64,000 nucleotides of DNA, from contig JNEU01000773.1 in NCBI GenBank assembly GCA_000697475.1, positions 1-64,000 of the forward strand, given 5' to 3'. A program made the position numbers and the translations under genes. The first letter of the stretch is position 1. Each line of letters begins with the position of its first letter. Positions 9,157 to 19,911 of the stretch are shown piece after piece. This DNA comes from Lichtheimia corymbifera B2541. Taxonomy: Eukaryota; Mucoromycota; Mucoromycetes; Mucorales; Lichtheimiaceae. The notes under the pieces were generated by a model. That model worked only from the letters and a program-made list of their open reading frames with translations, searched no databases and was not told the DNA's origin.

Positions 9157-9793
9157 TGACTGCGTATGGGGGAGAATGAAAAGTTTTTTCTTGTTATAAA
9201 GAGGAGCCTTGTTCGCACAACAGTGGGTTTTTTCCTTCCTTACACAACTTGCTCGTTTTGTTTCATTTCCAAGGTAAATACAGTGATGGTTTCTATGGCT
9301 CAAGGGGTTGAGAAGGAGAGTGAGATGCAACCGACATGATGCACAACTTTTTGGACCCGAATTATATCCATTTCCGATGTTCAACACCTTCACGTAAGGT
9401 GTGGGTTTTCCAAGGTGAACAATCTCTGAAGATGTTGCTTCTTTGTCTCTCTCTCTCTCTTCCTCTTGAGTTTGGGATGTTGAAAGGTTATGATGATATT
9501 CAGAATCTAACTTTTCATATAGTTTCTTTGTAGGTAATAAGAATAGCTTTTTTCAATGGTAGATTTAATGATACAAATAAATGTTAATGACGATATTCTA
9601 TAAACTTGTTTCTGTACACGTTGCTTTGTGTTTGGGGAGGGGAAAGGGTCATTGTTGTTATTGAGTGAGACACCATGACACGTCAGGATAAAAAAAAGTA
9701 GCTTCTCTACTCCACCGTGCGAGTGAAAATTGAAAACTGGTACTGGCTGTGAGATAATTCGCGATACGCCTCTCTTCCCTTTTCTCCTATTAC
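9157..9793. other. Intergenic region upstream of BDP1
   Basis: Contains the 3' flank of RNPC3 and the BDP1 promoter. A CT repeat lies near 9450-9467. No supported gene or RNA. Confidence 0.4.
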
Positions 9794-12005
9794 ATGTCAT
9801 CATTCACTTCGCTTGGTGTCAGTAAGTGGCCAACTAGACATATTCGATTACATCCCACCAATAAATACTTTGTTGTTTCTTCCAGAGAAAGGCAGTACAC
9901 GCTTTACACCCAAAGCAAAAGCTCGTCCTAGGAAATCAGCAACAGCAACACAGAGTCAGGATCAATCGCCGAAGGATCAGTCGCCAAAGGATCAATCGCC
10001 AACGAGCAATGTAAGCAGCCAAGCTGAATCGTCGACAGATACAACGCCAAAAGAGCCCATTGCAAGAAGATCATCAGTGGGGCATGCGATAGTACCAACC
10101 ATTCAAAGCAGCAGCAGCAGCTCTTTACCGCCTACCATATCATCCAGCGCTGGTAGCAGTAGCTCGTCGTTGCCACCTACCATTGCATCCAGTAGCAGCA
10201 GCAGCAGTAGCAATAATGATCATAATACAAGTCGAGCAGCGACATCAATAGCTGTTTCTATACCTGAGGCTGCACCATCACCTACACCCTTTGATGAGAC
10301 ACCTGTAGCCACGCCGTCTGGCACAGCGCAAACGCCTACACCATTTGATATGACACCACAAACCGTGGTTGACACACCTTCTCCATTCTATCCCGGTACA
10401 CCAGGTCCTTTTCGTCGTTCATCCATTTCCAGTAACACGAGTGATACGCATCATGAATCACGCAGGATATCATTCTCCATAAAACCAGAACAGCGATCAC
10501 CATCACCCTCATCCCCACCACCACAACAACAAGAACTATTATCACAGCAACCATCAATACAACAACCACCATCCATATTATCATCTTCATCGTCGGCAAA
10601 ATTCTCTGGTAGACGCAATGTGGCCAGACGAGGCAAAAAGTTCAAAGGAGCACCATCCACTAGAAAGCGCCCTGATGAATTCACGTTTGTAAATGAAACT
10701 GAGCGACATATACCTGCACCATCATCACCATCACCAAGAGAAGAAGAAGAGGAGTATCAACTTGAACTCACTCCAGAACCTTCACCGGGTCCCTCTGTTC
10801 GTCGTCGTACTACTACAGCCAAACGAAGCAAAAGCACAGCCATTGATGAGCCTGGTCGTAACAAAGGAAAAGGAATTGCCATTGGTGTTCCTGGTGTTAG
10901 TAGCAGCAAAAGGAGACTCAATGGACAACGGCACGCTATGGATTCTGAGGATGAGGACGAAGAAGAGGATGAACTTGGTAGTGAATACGAAGGCAGCGAA
11001 TATGGCGAAGAGCTTAGAAAGGAGTTGAGACGCCAAAAGAAAAAGAAACGTGAGCTAAAGGATCCAACCAAATGGAAAACGCTTGAAGATATCAACAATG
11101 ATCCAGCACCACCCAGTTTTCTTGATCGAAGCATGTCTGATTTCGTCGACGATTTGGAAAATGGCATCGTATCCAAAATCTACAAGGAGATGGAAATTGA
11201 ACGCTTAGCCAACAAAAAACTTGCTCAGCAAGCCGACACATTATCACCCGAAGAACGTGCGCGTCTTGAAACACAAAAACGAGAACAGGAAGAACGGCGA
11301 CAACGAGAAGCTGAAGAGAGACAACGTGAGCAAGAACGAAGGAGGGAAGAGAATAGTAGCGTTCTTCAAGAATCGTAAGTATCCACTCGTGCTTTTGAGA
11401 GACAGGATGACATTGACCTTTTGCATATATAGGTCTCATGCACCCCAGGTTCGGTTGATCAATGGCCAAATTGTTTTGGATACAGACTCGCTTGTCGTGG
11501 ATCGTGCCAATGAACACACCGTGGTGGATACCAGTGCCATGGAAGTTGTTGAAGAAACCAACATGACGCGAAAACTCAACAGTCAAACTTGGGGTAAAAA
11601 GAGCCATTCAGCACGCTGGACACCTTATGAGACAATGGACTTTTACAACGTAAGTATATATGTGTGTGTGCGCATAATGGATTCATATTCATGGTATCTT
11701 GCAGGCTATTGCACAATTCGGCACTGATTTCACCATGGTGGCCCATTTACTTCCTGGACGCACACGTAATCAAGTACGCAACAAGTTTAATCGAGAAGAA
11801 AAGAAACATCCTGAAAGGATCAAGGAGGTATTATATCGGAAACGGTTACCCATGGGTAAGTCATCACAGCTCGTTTTGGGATTGAGAAGCATCTGGTTAA
11901 TCTTTTGGTGTGATAGATATGGAGACAGTCAAGAGATCCATTGGCAGAGACTTTGAAATTGTACCTGACGACTTTCATGATCCTTCTTCCATGCTCGATG
12001 AATAG
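9794..12005 (+). CDS. BDP1: TFIIIB subunit B'' (Bdp1)
   Basis: Five exons (9794-9821, 9886-11374, 11433-11649, 11705-11855, 11917-12005) encode 657 aa. The start is set by the 28-nt first exon, which splices into KKGSTRFTPKAKARPRK, the motif typical of Bdp1 N termini. A long low-complexity region rich in S, P and Q follows, then acidic and basic coiled segments. The SANT domain sits near residues 560-625 (SARWTPYETMDFYNAIAQFG, then HLLPGRTRNQVRNKFNREEK). Bdp1 joins TBP and Brf1 to form TFIIIB, which recruits RNA polymerase III to tRNA, 5S and U6 genes. Trinucleotide-type serine and proline tracts vary in length in this family and explain the long middle. Confidence 0.93.
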
Positions 12006-12384
12006 TAATCTAGATATCCTTAGAGAGCGTGTGTATATATATAATACTTGCATAAACAATCGTGCCATGCTTTCGGCTGCTGGATATACATGTATAAATA
12101 TAAACGCATTGTTTACTGTGTTTAGTACAAGTAGCAGTGGTGGTTGGTTGTGTATTGCAATAAGCAATCAACATATCTAGGAGGGAGAGGGGGTATAAGG
12201 GGAGAGGGGGAAACCATAATTAGGACACTTGTCCAAGTGTGCTGACATAGAAAAAGGTATCAAGGAATATTTAAGTCTATAACGTAGGTTGTTGCGGAAT
12301 GATGAATAAATATGTGATAATGTGCGTGTGTGTGTGTGTGTGTGTTCATGACATAGTGATGCTGAAAGAGAACTTGATATAGAA
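12006..12384. other. Convergent 3' region with (GT)n repeat
   Basis: The tail-to-tail gap between BDP1 and the unknown protein gene. A GT microsatellite lies at about 12321-12345. AT-rich stretches on both sides probably hold the polyadenylation sites. Confidence 0.5.
12321..12345. repeat. (GT)n microsatellite
   Basis: About twelve GT units with one GC interruption, in the convergent 3' region after BDP1. Confidence 0.8.
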
Positions 12385-13490
12385 TTACGGTTTGCCATGC
12401 TGCTGCTGTTGCTGATCACAGGTACCATTATTCAGCAGGGTGGGTGGCGCTGAAGAAGCCGTTGCTCGCTCCTTGCCCTTCCTGTTGAAAGCACCAAATG
12501 GCAATTTCTTATCCCCTGCACCACCCGATGATGATGTCTTTTTCTGTTGTTGTCGACCGACACCCACGTCAGAACGCCTACGAGGTTCTCCTGAAGCTCT
12601 ACCCACCACACGCAACGCTGGTAACGAGATACGATGCTGGATAAGACCATGATGGCGCTTGTTGCCATGACGACTGCTACTGCTTGTATCATCCGAAGGT
12701 GGATCAATAGGTGAATACTTTAGGGGCTTTGGAGGATATTGTGTAATGACAGGTGGCTGAATAGCTGCTGCTGCAGGAGACAAGAACCGACTTTGCTGTG
12801 TAGAAGTATTGAATTGCGGAATAGCAATCGTTGTATTGACAACAAGCTTGGAAGGGGATGATGAGGCTGCTGCCGGTGGTGGTGGAGGTGGTGTTGTTGT
12901 TGTCGTCGATGAATACCTTTCTCGCAGATTATCATGCGATCGAGTGCTTCCTCGAAAAGCGTCAATCTTGGCACGCAAATAAGCTGATGATCGTCGTAAT
13001 AAATCACCTGCTGAACGACGTCGTTTCTCTTTTTCTTGATCAATGAGTTCTTGACGTCGACGTTGCTGAAGATAATCACATTGCCCTTGTTGTTGCTGTG
13101 GTGATGATTGTTGTGGTGACGAGGTTGATATAGAATCGTTGTCTTCTGAATCGGTCAATGGTGGTGGTGGAAAAGCAGCAGGACCAGCAGTGCCGGACTA
13201 TAGAGAGTGAAACCATGTCAGCCATGTGCACCTTGTCAAATTACCATTTATAGCCCCCATCCACGCCCTGTATCGCTTATTCCCAACCAGCCTTATCCTT
13301 CTCTCTCTTTTTTTCCTCTTGTTCCGTTTACCTGTTGCATCATTTCTACGCGTAATCGCGATCGCTTCTTGTCGAATTGTCGAATAAGGTCGTTTGAAAA
13401 CGAGTCGTCGATCCCAATATCCTGTGGCATTGGCAGCAACCAATCTCTCAAAGGCGATGGGGTACTCGACCCAGCAACTGAAGCAGACAT
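12385..13490 (-). CDS. Unrecognised low-complexity protein
   Basis: Two exons (13490-13332, 13197-12385) in phase give 323 aa. The N-terminal exon is the best-looking conserved part: DWLLPMPQDIGIDDSFSNDL, then IRQFDKKRSRLRVEMMQQ, a probable short helix. The rest is Q-, S- and P-rich, with a basic helical segment (RRRQELIDQEKEKRRRSAGD) and a C-terminal stretch rich in K, S and Q. No domain or membrane segment is recognised. ATG 13490 is the first in-frame ATG. The intron (134 nt) is long for this window but has good GTAAAC and CTATAG ends. A nuclear or scaffold role would be a guess. Confidence 0.65.
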
Positions 13491-14861
13491 GCCGTGATGA
13501 TTAGTGGCAAAGGTGTCGTTTGCAGAGTGGGAAGCGAGGATGTGCAAGAACTTGTTGTATAGACCGTGGAGCTTCGTTATGGATTATTGGCACGGTTTGC
13601 CGGTGACAAGCACAAGATGGTGGTGGTGAAAGGTGAAGAAGAGAGAAAGAAAAAGCTTTTTTTGGGATTGCCTCGATCAAACGCTCTTGTATGACCTTAA
13701 GATGTCGGCGATGCCCTGGCAACTGGGGGGTTTAGTTGAATAGATAGATGATGTGTAAATGAGAAAGTAGGTGTTTTTACGCGAATAAATGCTATTTATT
13801 AAAAGATGAGCCGTACCATGTCGATCTGGTCGATCTATGCTTGTTTGAAACAGATGGGTGGTTTAAGTGGGGGGGAGGAGAAAGCTGGATAGTGGTAGAA
13901 GCACATTTCACCATGTGCTTCTGTGCGTGTGCAACCCACCCAAGGCAAAATTGACAAACTATACTGTGTACTACTCACAACATTGAAGCATGCCATACAC
14001 ACATATACACACGCTCTCACAGTTGTAGATTATCCAAGGGACAAAGGAGTGCAGCATCTGCAGCATCTAATCATCCACTTGTTTCATTTATACGTCGTCT
14101 TTTTGAAATTATGCCACATCCCCATATTATCATCTACCATGTCAGATTGCTGTTATTGACTGTCCCTTTCCATTTTTAAATGCCCTTGTGTCACATAATC
14201 AACTTGCTGTCCAAGGGTGTCTTGTTGGTATCCCGATGCTCTGCTGTGCCTTACTTTGTTAATGCAGCTGCACCAACTGATGCTCTTCAGGGGCATCCAG
14301 ATACAAAGAAAATCCATTGTGCCCCGCTTGCACTTTAATTGCGCGCGTTTAATGAGTTTCACCACGTATAATACTACTTCTCTCCTACACAGCGTGCATT
14401 GGATCAACTCCCAGCAGTGCTACCTACTATGACATCGTCACTACTACACGACCACAACCCCACAGCCACAAAATCGTAGATCATCCATTCTTGTACCGAA
14501 AACGCTTGATGATGTTTTCAAGGAATGTCTAAAACCAGTACTTGTTGTTGGGCCATATGCATTTCTTTGTCCACCCAACATCGACTCCTTTGTCTTATTG
14601 TCTTTAAAGACCGAAATATCTTTATTTGTACGTGCTCGATTTAGAAAATACAGACTGCATGGGATGCACAATGCGCATGGAGACACTGATCGGATGATGT
14701 GAGAGGTGCACAACACCTACTTTTCTTAAATACATGCAGTGATTCGCCGATGACCATCATGTACCCTGTGTAAAATGGCGCGCATTTACAATACTATCAA
14801 TCGTACATGATGCTTCATAAAAGCAGGATATGATAAACAAAATTAAAGCTCCTTTATTGTT
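13491..14861. other. Intergenic, 1.4 kb
   Basis: Both flanking genes read leftward, so this holds the promoter of the unknown protein and the 3' flank of the dioxygenase. Several 60-90 codon ORFs lack recognisable motifs or splice partners. No RNA gene seen. Confidence 0.4.
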
Positions 14862-16304
14862 TCAAACAGCTTGGGGACGTGCAGCATAAGCAGCCTGCAA
14901 ACGCATTTCCAAATAATCTCTAGCTGTCGTGATTTTATCCACCTTGTCGGCAGGGATCTCACCAGAAGCAGGACGTTCTTCTGGGATAAGTTTGCTGGGA
15001 ATTGGATCAAGTGAAAAGTTGCCATCCGCTTGACAGAAAAAGGCAATGGAGTATCGGTCATATTCTTGATGTTCAGGTCTGAAAACAACACGGTGCATGG
15101 TAGATTTGAAAAGCCCATTTGTCCAATATTCGAACATACCGCCCACATTCACTATAGTCCAACAAAGTAAGTGATCATGATGATGGCGACATGGCAAAGA
15201 AAGCAGTTATTTACCAAGGATGGTGCCTTCAATGATAGGAGCTGAGATCCACTCAGTGCGACTTGCTTGGACTTCAAGGCTACCAATATCCTTTTGGAAT
15301 AACAATGTAATGGTGCCGTAATCCGTATGGGCTCCAGCTCTCACTATAATAAATAAAAAAAACGGCAAATGAGTGCTTTGTTCATTGATCATGATGGATG
15401 CATGGTGTCCATGTGTGTTGACCTGGCTCCTTGTATGTCGACTCTGCTCCATGAGGGTACTTTAAGAAGCGTAGTGTGCCAGCGGAATTGGGAGAATCAT
15501 AAACATGGGCTCTGGTGAACCAGCTTTTTCCTCCATCCTTCTCAGGGATCTAGGTTGTACACGTGTTAGCACATGCTGGTATGTGATCAATTGGCTATTT
15601 CTTACCTCGAGAGCAATAGCCATGGCTTCCATAATGTTCATGGCAGATGCATGACAACGCTATTTATAGGCAAATTAGACATATCATATACCAGCAACCC
15701 GATTGCCCGGGTCTAACACTTACACGTGAGAATCCTTCCAATTGGTCTTTGTTCTGCTTAAAAATTTCAGGAAGTGGCCAGGCATAATCACCATTGCGGA
15801 AGGCACCAAAGTTGAAAGCTCTAAAATCGGGGCAGTAGTAATTAGCAGCGTATCACTGGTGATGAATAGAGTGCAAGAAGGACGCCTTACTCTTTATGGT
15901 CACCTTGTCTCTGACGATCAGGATCGAGTCTATGGATATTTTGCAATGAGCAAATTTTGAAAATGGATACCATATGCATCATCGTCCTACTTTTGTACGT
16001 AGAGCCCCGTGTATCCACGATTGTCCTTGATGGCTTGTTGATCCTTGACCTCGAATGGCAAGTCATAATACTGCTTGGACTATCATAATCACGCGTATGA
16101 TTAGCATGATGTACTCATCAATAAGATATATCACCCCTATACACTCACCAATGCAAAAGCGTCATCTATCATCTCTTGTGGAATACCATGATTTGCAACA
16201 TAAAAGAAGCCAATGGTAGTGCATGCTTCGCACACCTCCTTGGCAATCTCGGCAGAGCGAGTTTCAAAGTCCTTAAAGTCAATGATAGGGATTTGGTAAG
16301 TCAT
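14862..16304 (-). CDS. 2-oxoglutarate/Fe(II) dioxygenase, IPNS-like family
   Basis: Eight exons (16304-16149, 16079-15991, 15929-15891, 15820-15724, 15659-15606, 15549-15423, 15343-15215, 15151-14862) give 326 aa. The N terminus MTYQIPIIDFKDF and ICEACTTIGFFYV-like segment are typical of the DIOX_N domain. The C-terminal double-stranded beta-helix has the iron ligands His-x-Asp in GAHTDYGTITLL, the distal His in MHRVVFRP and the 2-oxoglutarate-binding R-x-S in DRYSIAFF. Length fits the isopenicillin N synthase/flavonol synthase superfamily. Such enzymes hydroxylate or oxidise many small molecules. The substrate cannot be read from the sequence. Long gene-poor flanks on the upstream side make it a stand-alone gene and not part of an obvious cluster. 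Confidence 0.88.
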
Positions 16305-18095
16305 GAATTGAGGTAAAGAAATAAAAGACGTGTTGTTTATGCTGTTTGCTGTGACAAGAATGTCCCATCAATTTATAGGCCAATGGATGTCCCAATTGCT
16401 AGCCGAGTTCACACGCAATACTAATGCATGATTCCTCGTGATTAGTGATATCGCTAATCTTCACACGTTTATTTGAGAATAATGCAAAACCATAAAAGAT
16501 GATCCCGTGATTCTAAAAGATTGACATGTTTTATCCCAGTGTGGGCTATGTGCAACCCAAGATAACGTTGATGACACCTCGGCTCAGAAAGCATATGATG
16601 TTATCAATAGTAGCCCTGATAACAAAATGATAACAGCTTCAACCCCATAAGTTGGACAGAAAAGTTGTCCATCTTCTATTTGTTGTTTGCATGTGTGTGT
16701 GTGTGTACGACATTCGATGAGACTAACACGCTACTTTTCAAGGTCATGCCGCCACTAGCTGCAAATTGCAAGGAAAAACTTTTCCCTTTTCTCACCTTGG
16801 CACCATTTTTATCCATTGAAATTACCACACAAGCACGCATGACCTTCAAGATATACTCAATTAGAGTTGCTCATGTACAATGATGCCCGTATATCTGCAT
16901 GCTCCGGTTGCTTTGTTACTGCCAGTATGAAAAACACGACATCTGGTGTAACGTTTATGCCGCGTAAATGTGGCAGTGTGGGCAAATATGATACTCCTCT
17001 GTAAGCATAATCGCTTCGGGCTTATACTTCACTGGATAATCGTTAACCCCTATCAAAGGAAGCGTTAAGAGCGTAGTAGTGCGTGATGCAAAACCCGGGT
17101 GAATGATTGTTTGCTTGCGGTAACGTTAAACCAAAGCCAATTATACTTATATCCTACGTGCATGTTTAGCTGCTTTGTTTATATTGTGCTGCGTTCAGGC
17201 GTCACCAGCCTTACGTGCAACAGATGTGATGGTCAGCTGATCTTGGTCCACACAACTGGATTTCTTTGATCCTTGCATTACCTATAACCCTTTGACAGGC
17301 TTCCGTCAGCGATCGAGCCATAACATGACCAAGAAGACTTTCTTGGATCAATGCATCTTATGTTTATGCTGGCTATTAGCTTTGCAAGCGATACCTGCTT
17401 CAAAAAAGCTCCTCATCTGAGCATTTCACTGTGTGCTGCCTTCACCATTATAATTCGGTTAATCCAGCATTGCAAGTTTAGGGTTGACTGGTAAAAGGGA
17501 TGTTGAGCTTGAGCCTCAGATTCACCATGATCATCCACTATAATATGGTGCGGATCACATATGGTCTGTTTCAGTAGCTTCAAGAGATCCCACCATTTGC
17601 ATGAGGTGAATGATAGCTTGCATGATTGACAAGCTAGCAACTTCTGATCTAATTTTGGATAACGCACTTTGACGATCAAACCATCATGCTTGTAGATCCA
17701 AGATGGAATTGACAACCGACTAGATGTGGATATTGGATATTGGATATTGAAACACCCTACCACTGCGTTCATGTTTTATGCGCCAAAAGGTATTACGGTG
17801 TTATACCTTGCTATAACAATGCCATTGAGTAAGATTTGCAAGTGAGCATTGTGTGAGTGTCTTACGCAATATGCATTCCGAAACGATCTTAATATACTTT
17901 GCAGGTGACACAAGAGACCCCGATGATCCTTACTACTTGTTGCCACAAGTGCGATGCATGCGTCTTGTCGAGCAACGAATCAACAGAACCCCGCAAAGTA
18001 ATGTACTAAAATGAGCAAAGAGAAAAGAAGCATGATTTCGGTGAGACAAGAGCATGCGGCGCATTGTGCACGGATTGGTTAAGCAAAGGAGGAAA
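16305..18095. other. Intergenic, 1.8 kb
   Basis: Promoter of the dioxygenase and upstream region of Pef1. One ATG-initiated minus-strand ORF of 119 codons (17772-17413) has ordinary amino-acid composition but no known motif or splice context; it is not called. A GT repeat lies near 16692-16706. Confidence 0.35.
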
Positions 18096-18227
18096 ATGAC
18101 TAATTGGGGCTCTGATGACGACATACGAAAGATTGCACATTTTGGAAAACAAGATAACCTTGCCGCCGCAGCAGCCCAAAAGCCTGTTGACTGCCAAGCA
18201 CAAAATGATTGCTCAGCAGATGCTTAG
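18096..18227 (+). CDS. Candidate upstream ORF (43 aa) before Pef1
   Basis: An ATG ORF reads MTNWGSDDDIRKIAHFGKQ and then an alanine- and glutamine-containing tail, ending TAG 69 bases before the Pef1 ATG. The acidic start and even codon use look protein-like, but there is no homology I recognise. It could be a regulatory uORF in the Pef1 leader, a small gene, or chance. Confidence 0.25.
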   Translation: MTNWGSDDDIRKIAHFGKQDNLAAAAAQKPVDCQAQNDCSADA

Positions 18228-18296
18228 TTCCTTCAAATATGGCAAGCGTATTTTTTTCGCTTTTCACTTTCTTCTTTCTCCTCTTTTTCTTAACTC

Positions 18297-19216
18297 ATGG
18301 CTTACAACTACCAACAAAGTCCTTATCCTCAATCCCAATATCCTCCTTCTTATCCTCCTGCTCAAGGAGGTTATCCTCCTCAGTCGCCTGCTACCGCTCA
18401 GGCACCACCACCACCTGGTGGTTATCCACCAGTGCAACGACCAAGCAGTGAGTTTCTATTGTTCCTCGGTATATTAAACACACAAATCGGCTAATCGGTT
18501 GGATCATTTTTTACTCAAGTGCGCCCACCACCTCCCGGAGCTGATCCCCAGCTGTGGTATTGGTTCCAGATCGTTGATACGGATGCCTCGGGGCAGTTGA
18601 CCGTTGACGAACTGCAGCGTGCACTTATTAATGGTGATTGGACACCCTTCAACATTGAGACTGTCCGCATGATGGTGGTCATGTTTGATACGGATAACAC
18701 GGGAACCATTGATTTTAACGAATTCACCGGGCTTTGGAGATACATTGAAGATTGGCAACGCTGCTTCCGCACATTCGACACTGATGGATCTGGAAACATT
18801 GATGCTCGTGAGCTGAGACATGCATTACACACATTCGGATACAACCTTTCTGAGCCATTCGTTAACATCCTAATTCAAAAGTTTGATCGATATGGTATGT
18901 GGGAAGGGAATGGTAGTAGTGGTGTTGTGCTGAGTCGTACACACGCACACACATACACATGCGCCAAGATAAGGTTTTCTCATGGAAACATCATAACAAC
19001 ATAGGACGTGGAAACATTACTTTTGACAACTTTGTCCAAGTATGTGCTACTATCCGATCACTGACTATGGCATTCCAACGCTTTGATACGGATGGTGATG
19101 GAGTTATTCAAATCGCATATGAGCAGGTATGTAAAGAGGAGTTGTGGAAGAAAAAGTGCAATTGACCAATACTTTTATTCTAGTTCCTCGGCTTGGTCAT
19201 CCAACAACGTATCTAG
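18297..19216 (+). CDS. PEF1: Penta-EF-hand protein (peflin/Pef1)
   Basis: Four exons (18297-18447, 18520-18894, 19005-19126, 19184-19216) encode 226 aa. The first 50 residues are a P/Y/Q/G-rich tail (QSPYPQSQYPPSYPPAQ), as in peflin. Five EF-hands follow: VDTDASGQLTVDEL, FDTDNTGTIDFNEF, FDTDGSGNIDAREL, a degenerate FDRYGRGNITFDNF, and FDTDGDGVIQ. The segment NGDWTPFNIET and LWRYIEDWQRCFRTFD match the family closely. PEF proteins dimerise through the fifth EF-hand and, on binding calcium, dock at membranes; in animals peflin pairs with ALG-2 at ER exit sites. The last exon encodes only ten residues. The fourth loop is poorly acidic and probably does not bind calcium. Confidence 0.93.
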
Positions 19217-19911
19217 CTTTCATTTGATTTTGTATATAAGTTTAGACATGAATATACCCTCGCACTTTTGCCGATCATTGCTATTCAACTTTGATGGATC
19301 ATGGTTGCTTTATTACCGGGTTGCTATGCAACAGCTAATTATCATGGATACAGTTGATGGGAAAAGGAAGGAATGTTGTCATGTGTCAAGGAGAGAGGAC
19401 ATCAATGATAAAATGGGAGGAGGAGGGGAGGATAAGCAGCATAATGACAGTGGCTTGGATTGCCGGATCTGGTTGAAGTGTTCTGGGAGAGAAGACACCG
19501 ACGACGAATGGGTGAGGCGCCGATAGCAGAGTGGTGCGTGGTTGTGTGCGTGGGTGGTGGGTTGAGTGTGCGAGTCTGCTGCTTTCTCTCTCTCTCTTGT
19601 TTTCTCTTTTTTTTTATATCTCTTTTTTGTTATAAAACTCTTCCGCCCTGCCAACTATTCCTCTTACAAAAAGTGTTTACTTTTCTTCCACGTTGGCAAC
19701 CAGCTCTCCGTTTGCTCCGTGCATACCACTATTATCGCGTCTAGCAACAGCACACGCCTCACTTCCCTTTGCACAACCGTTTTTCCATTCCCTGGCAGAC
19801 TTTGGGTGACCGATTGAACGATTGGGTCATTACCACGCAAGAAAAAGAACAGAAACCCAGACACACACACCCTTCAAGTGGATTCCAACAGCAACAAGGC
19901 ATAAAGCAACT
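19217..19911. other. Intergenic; pyrimidine-rich promoter of the Sds3/Dep1 gene
   Basis: A strong CT/T tract at about 19583-19625 and several A/C-rich stretches lie upstream of the next ATG, as is common in fungal promoters. No separate gene is supported. Confidence 0.45.

Noticed and set aside
17413..17772. 119-codon ATG ORF on the minus strand
   Set aside because: Composition is ordinary and the start is an ATG, but no motif, no splice partner and no flanking gene signals; left as unproven.
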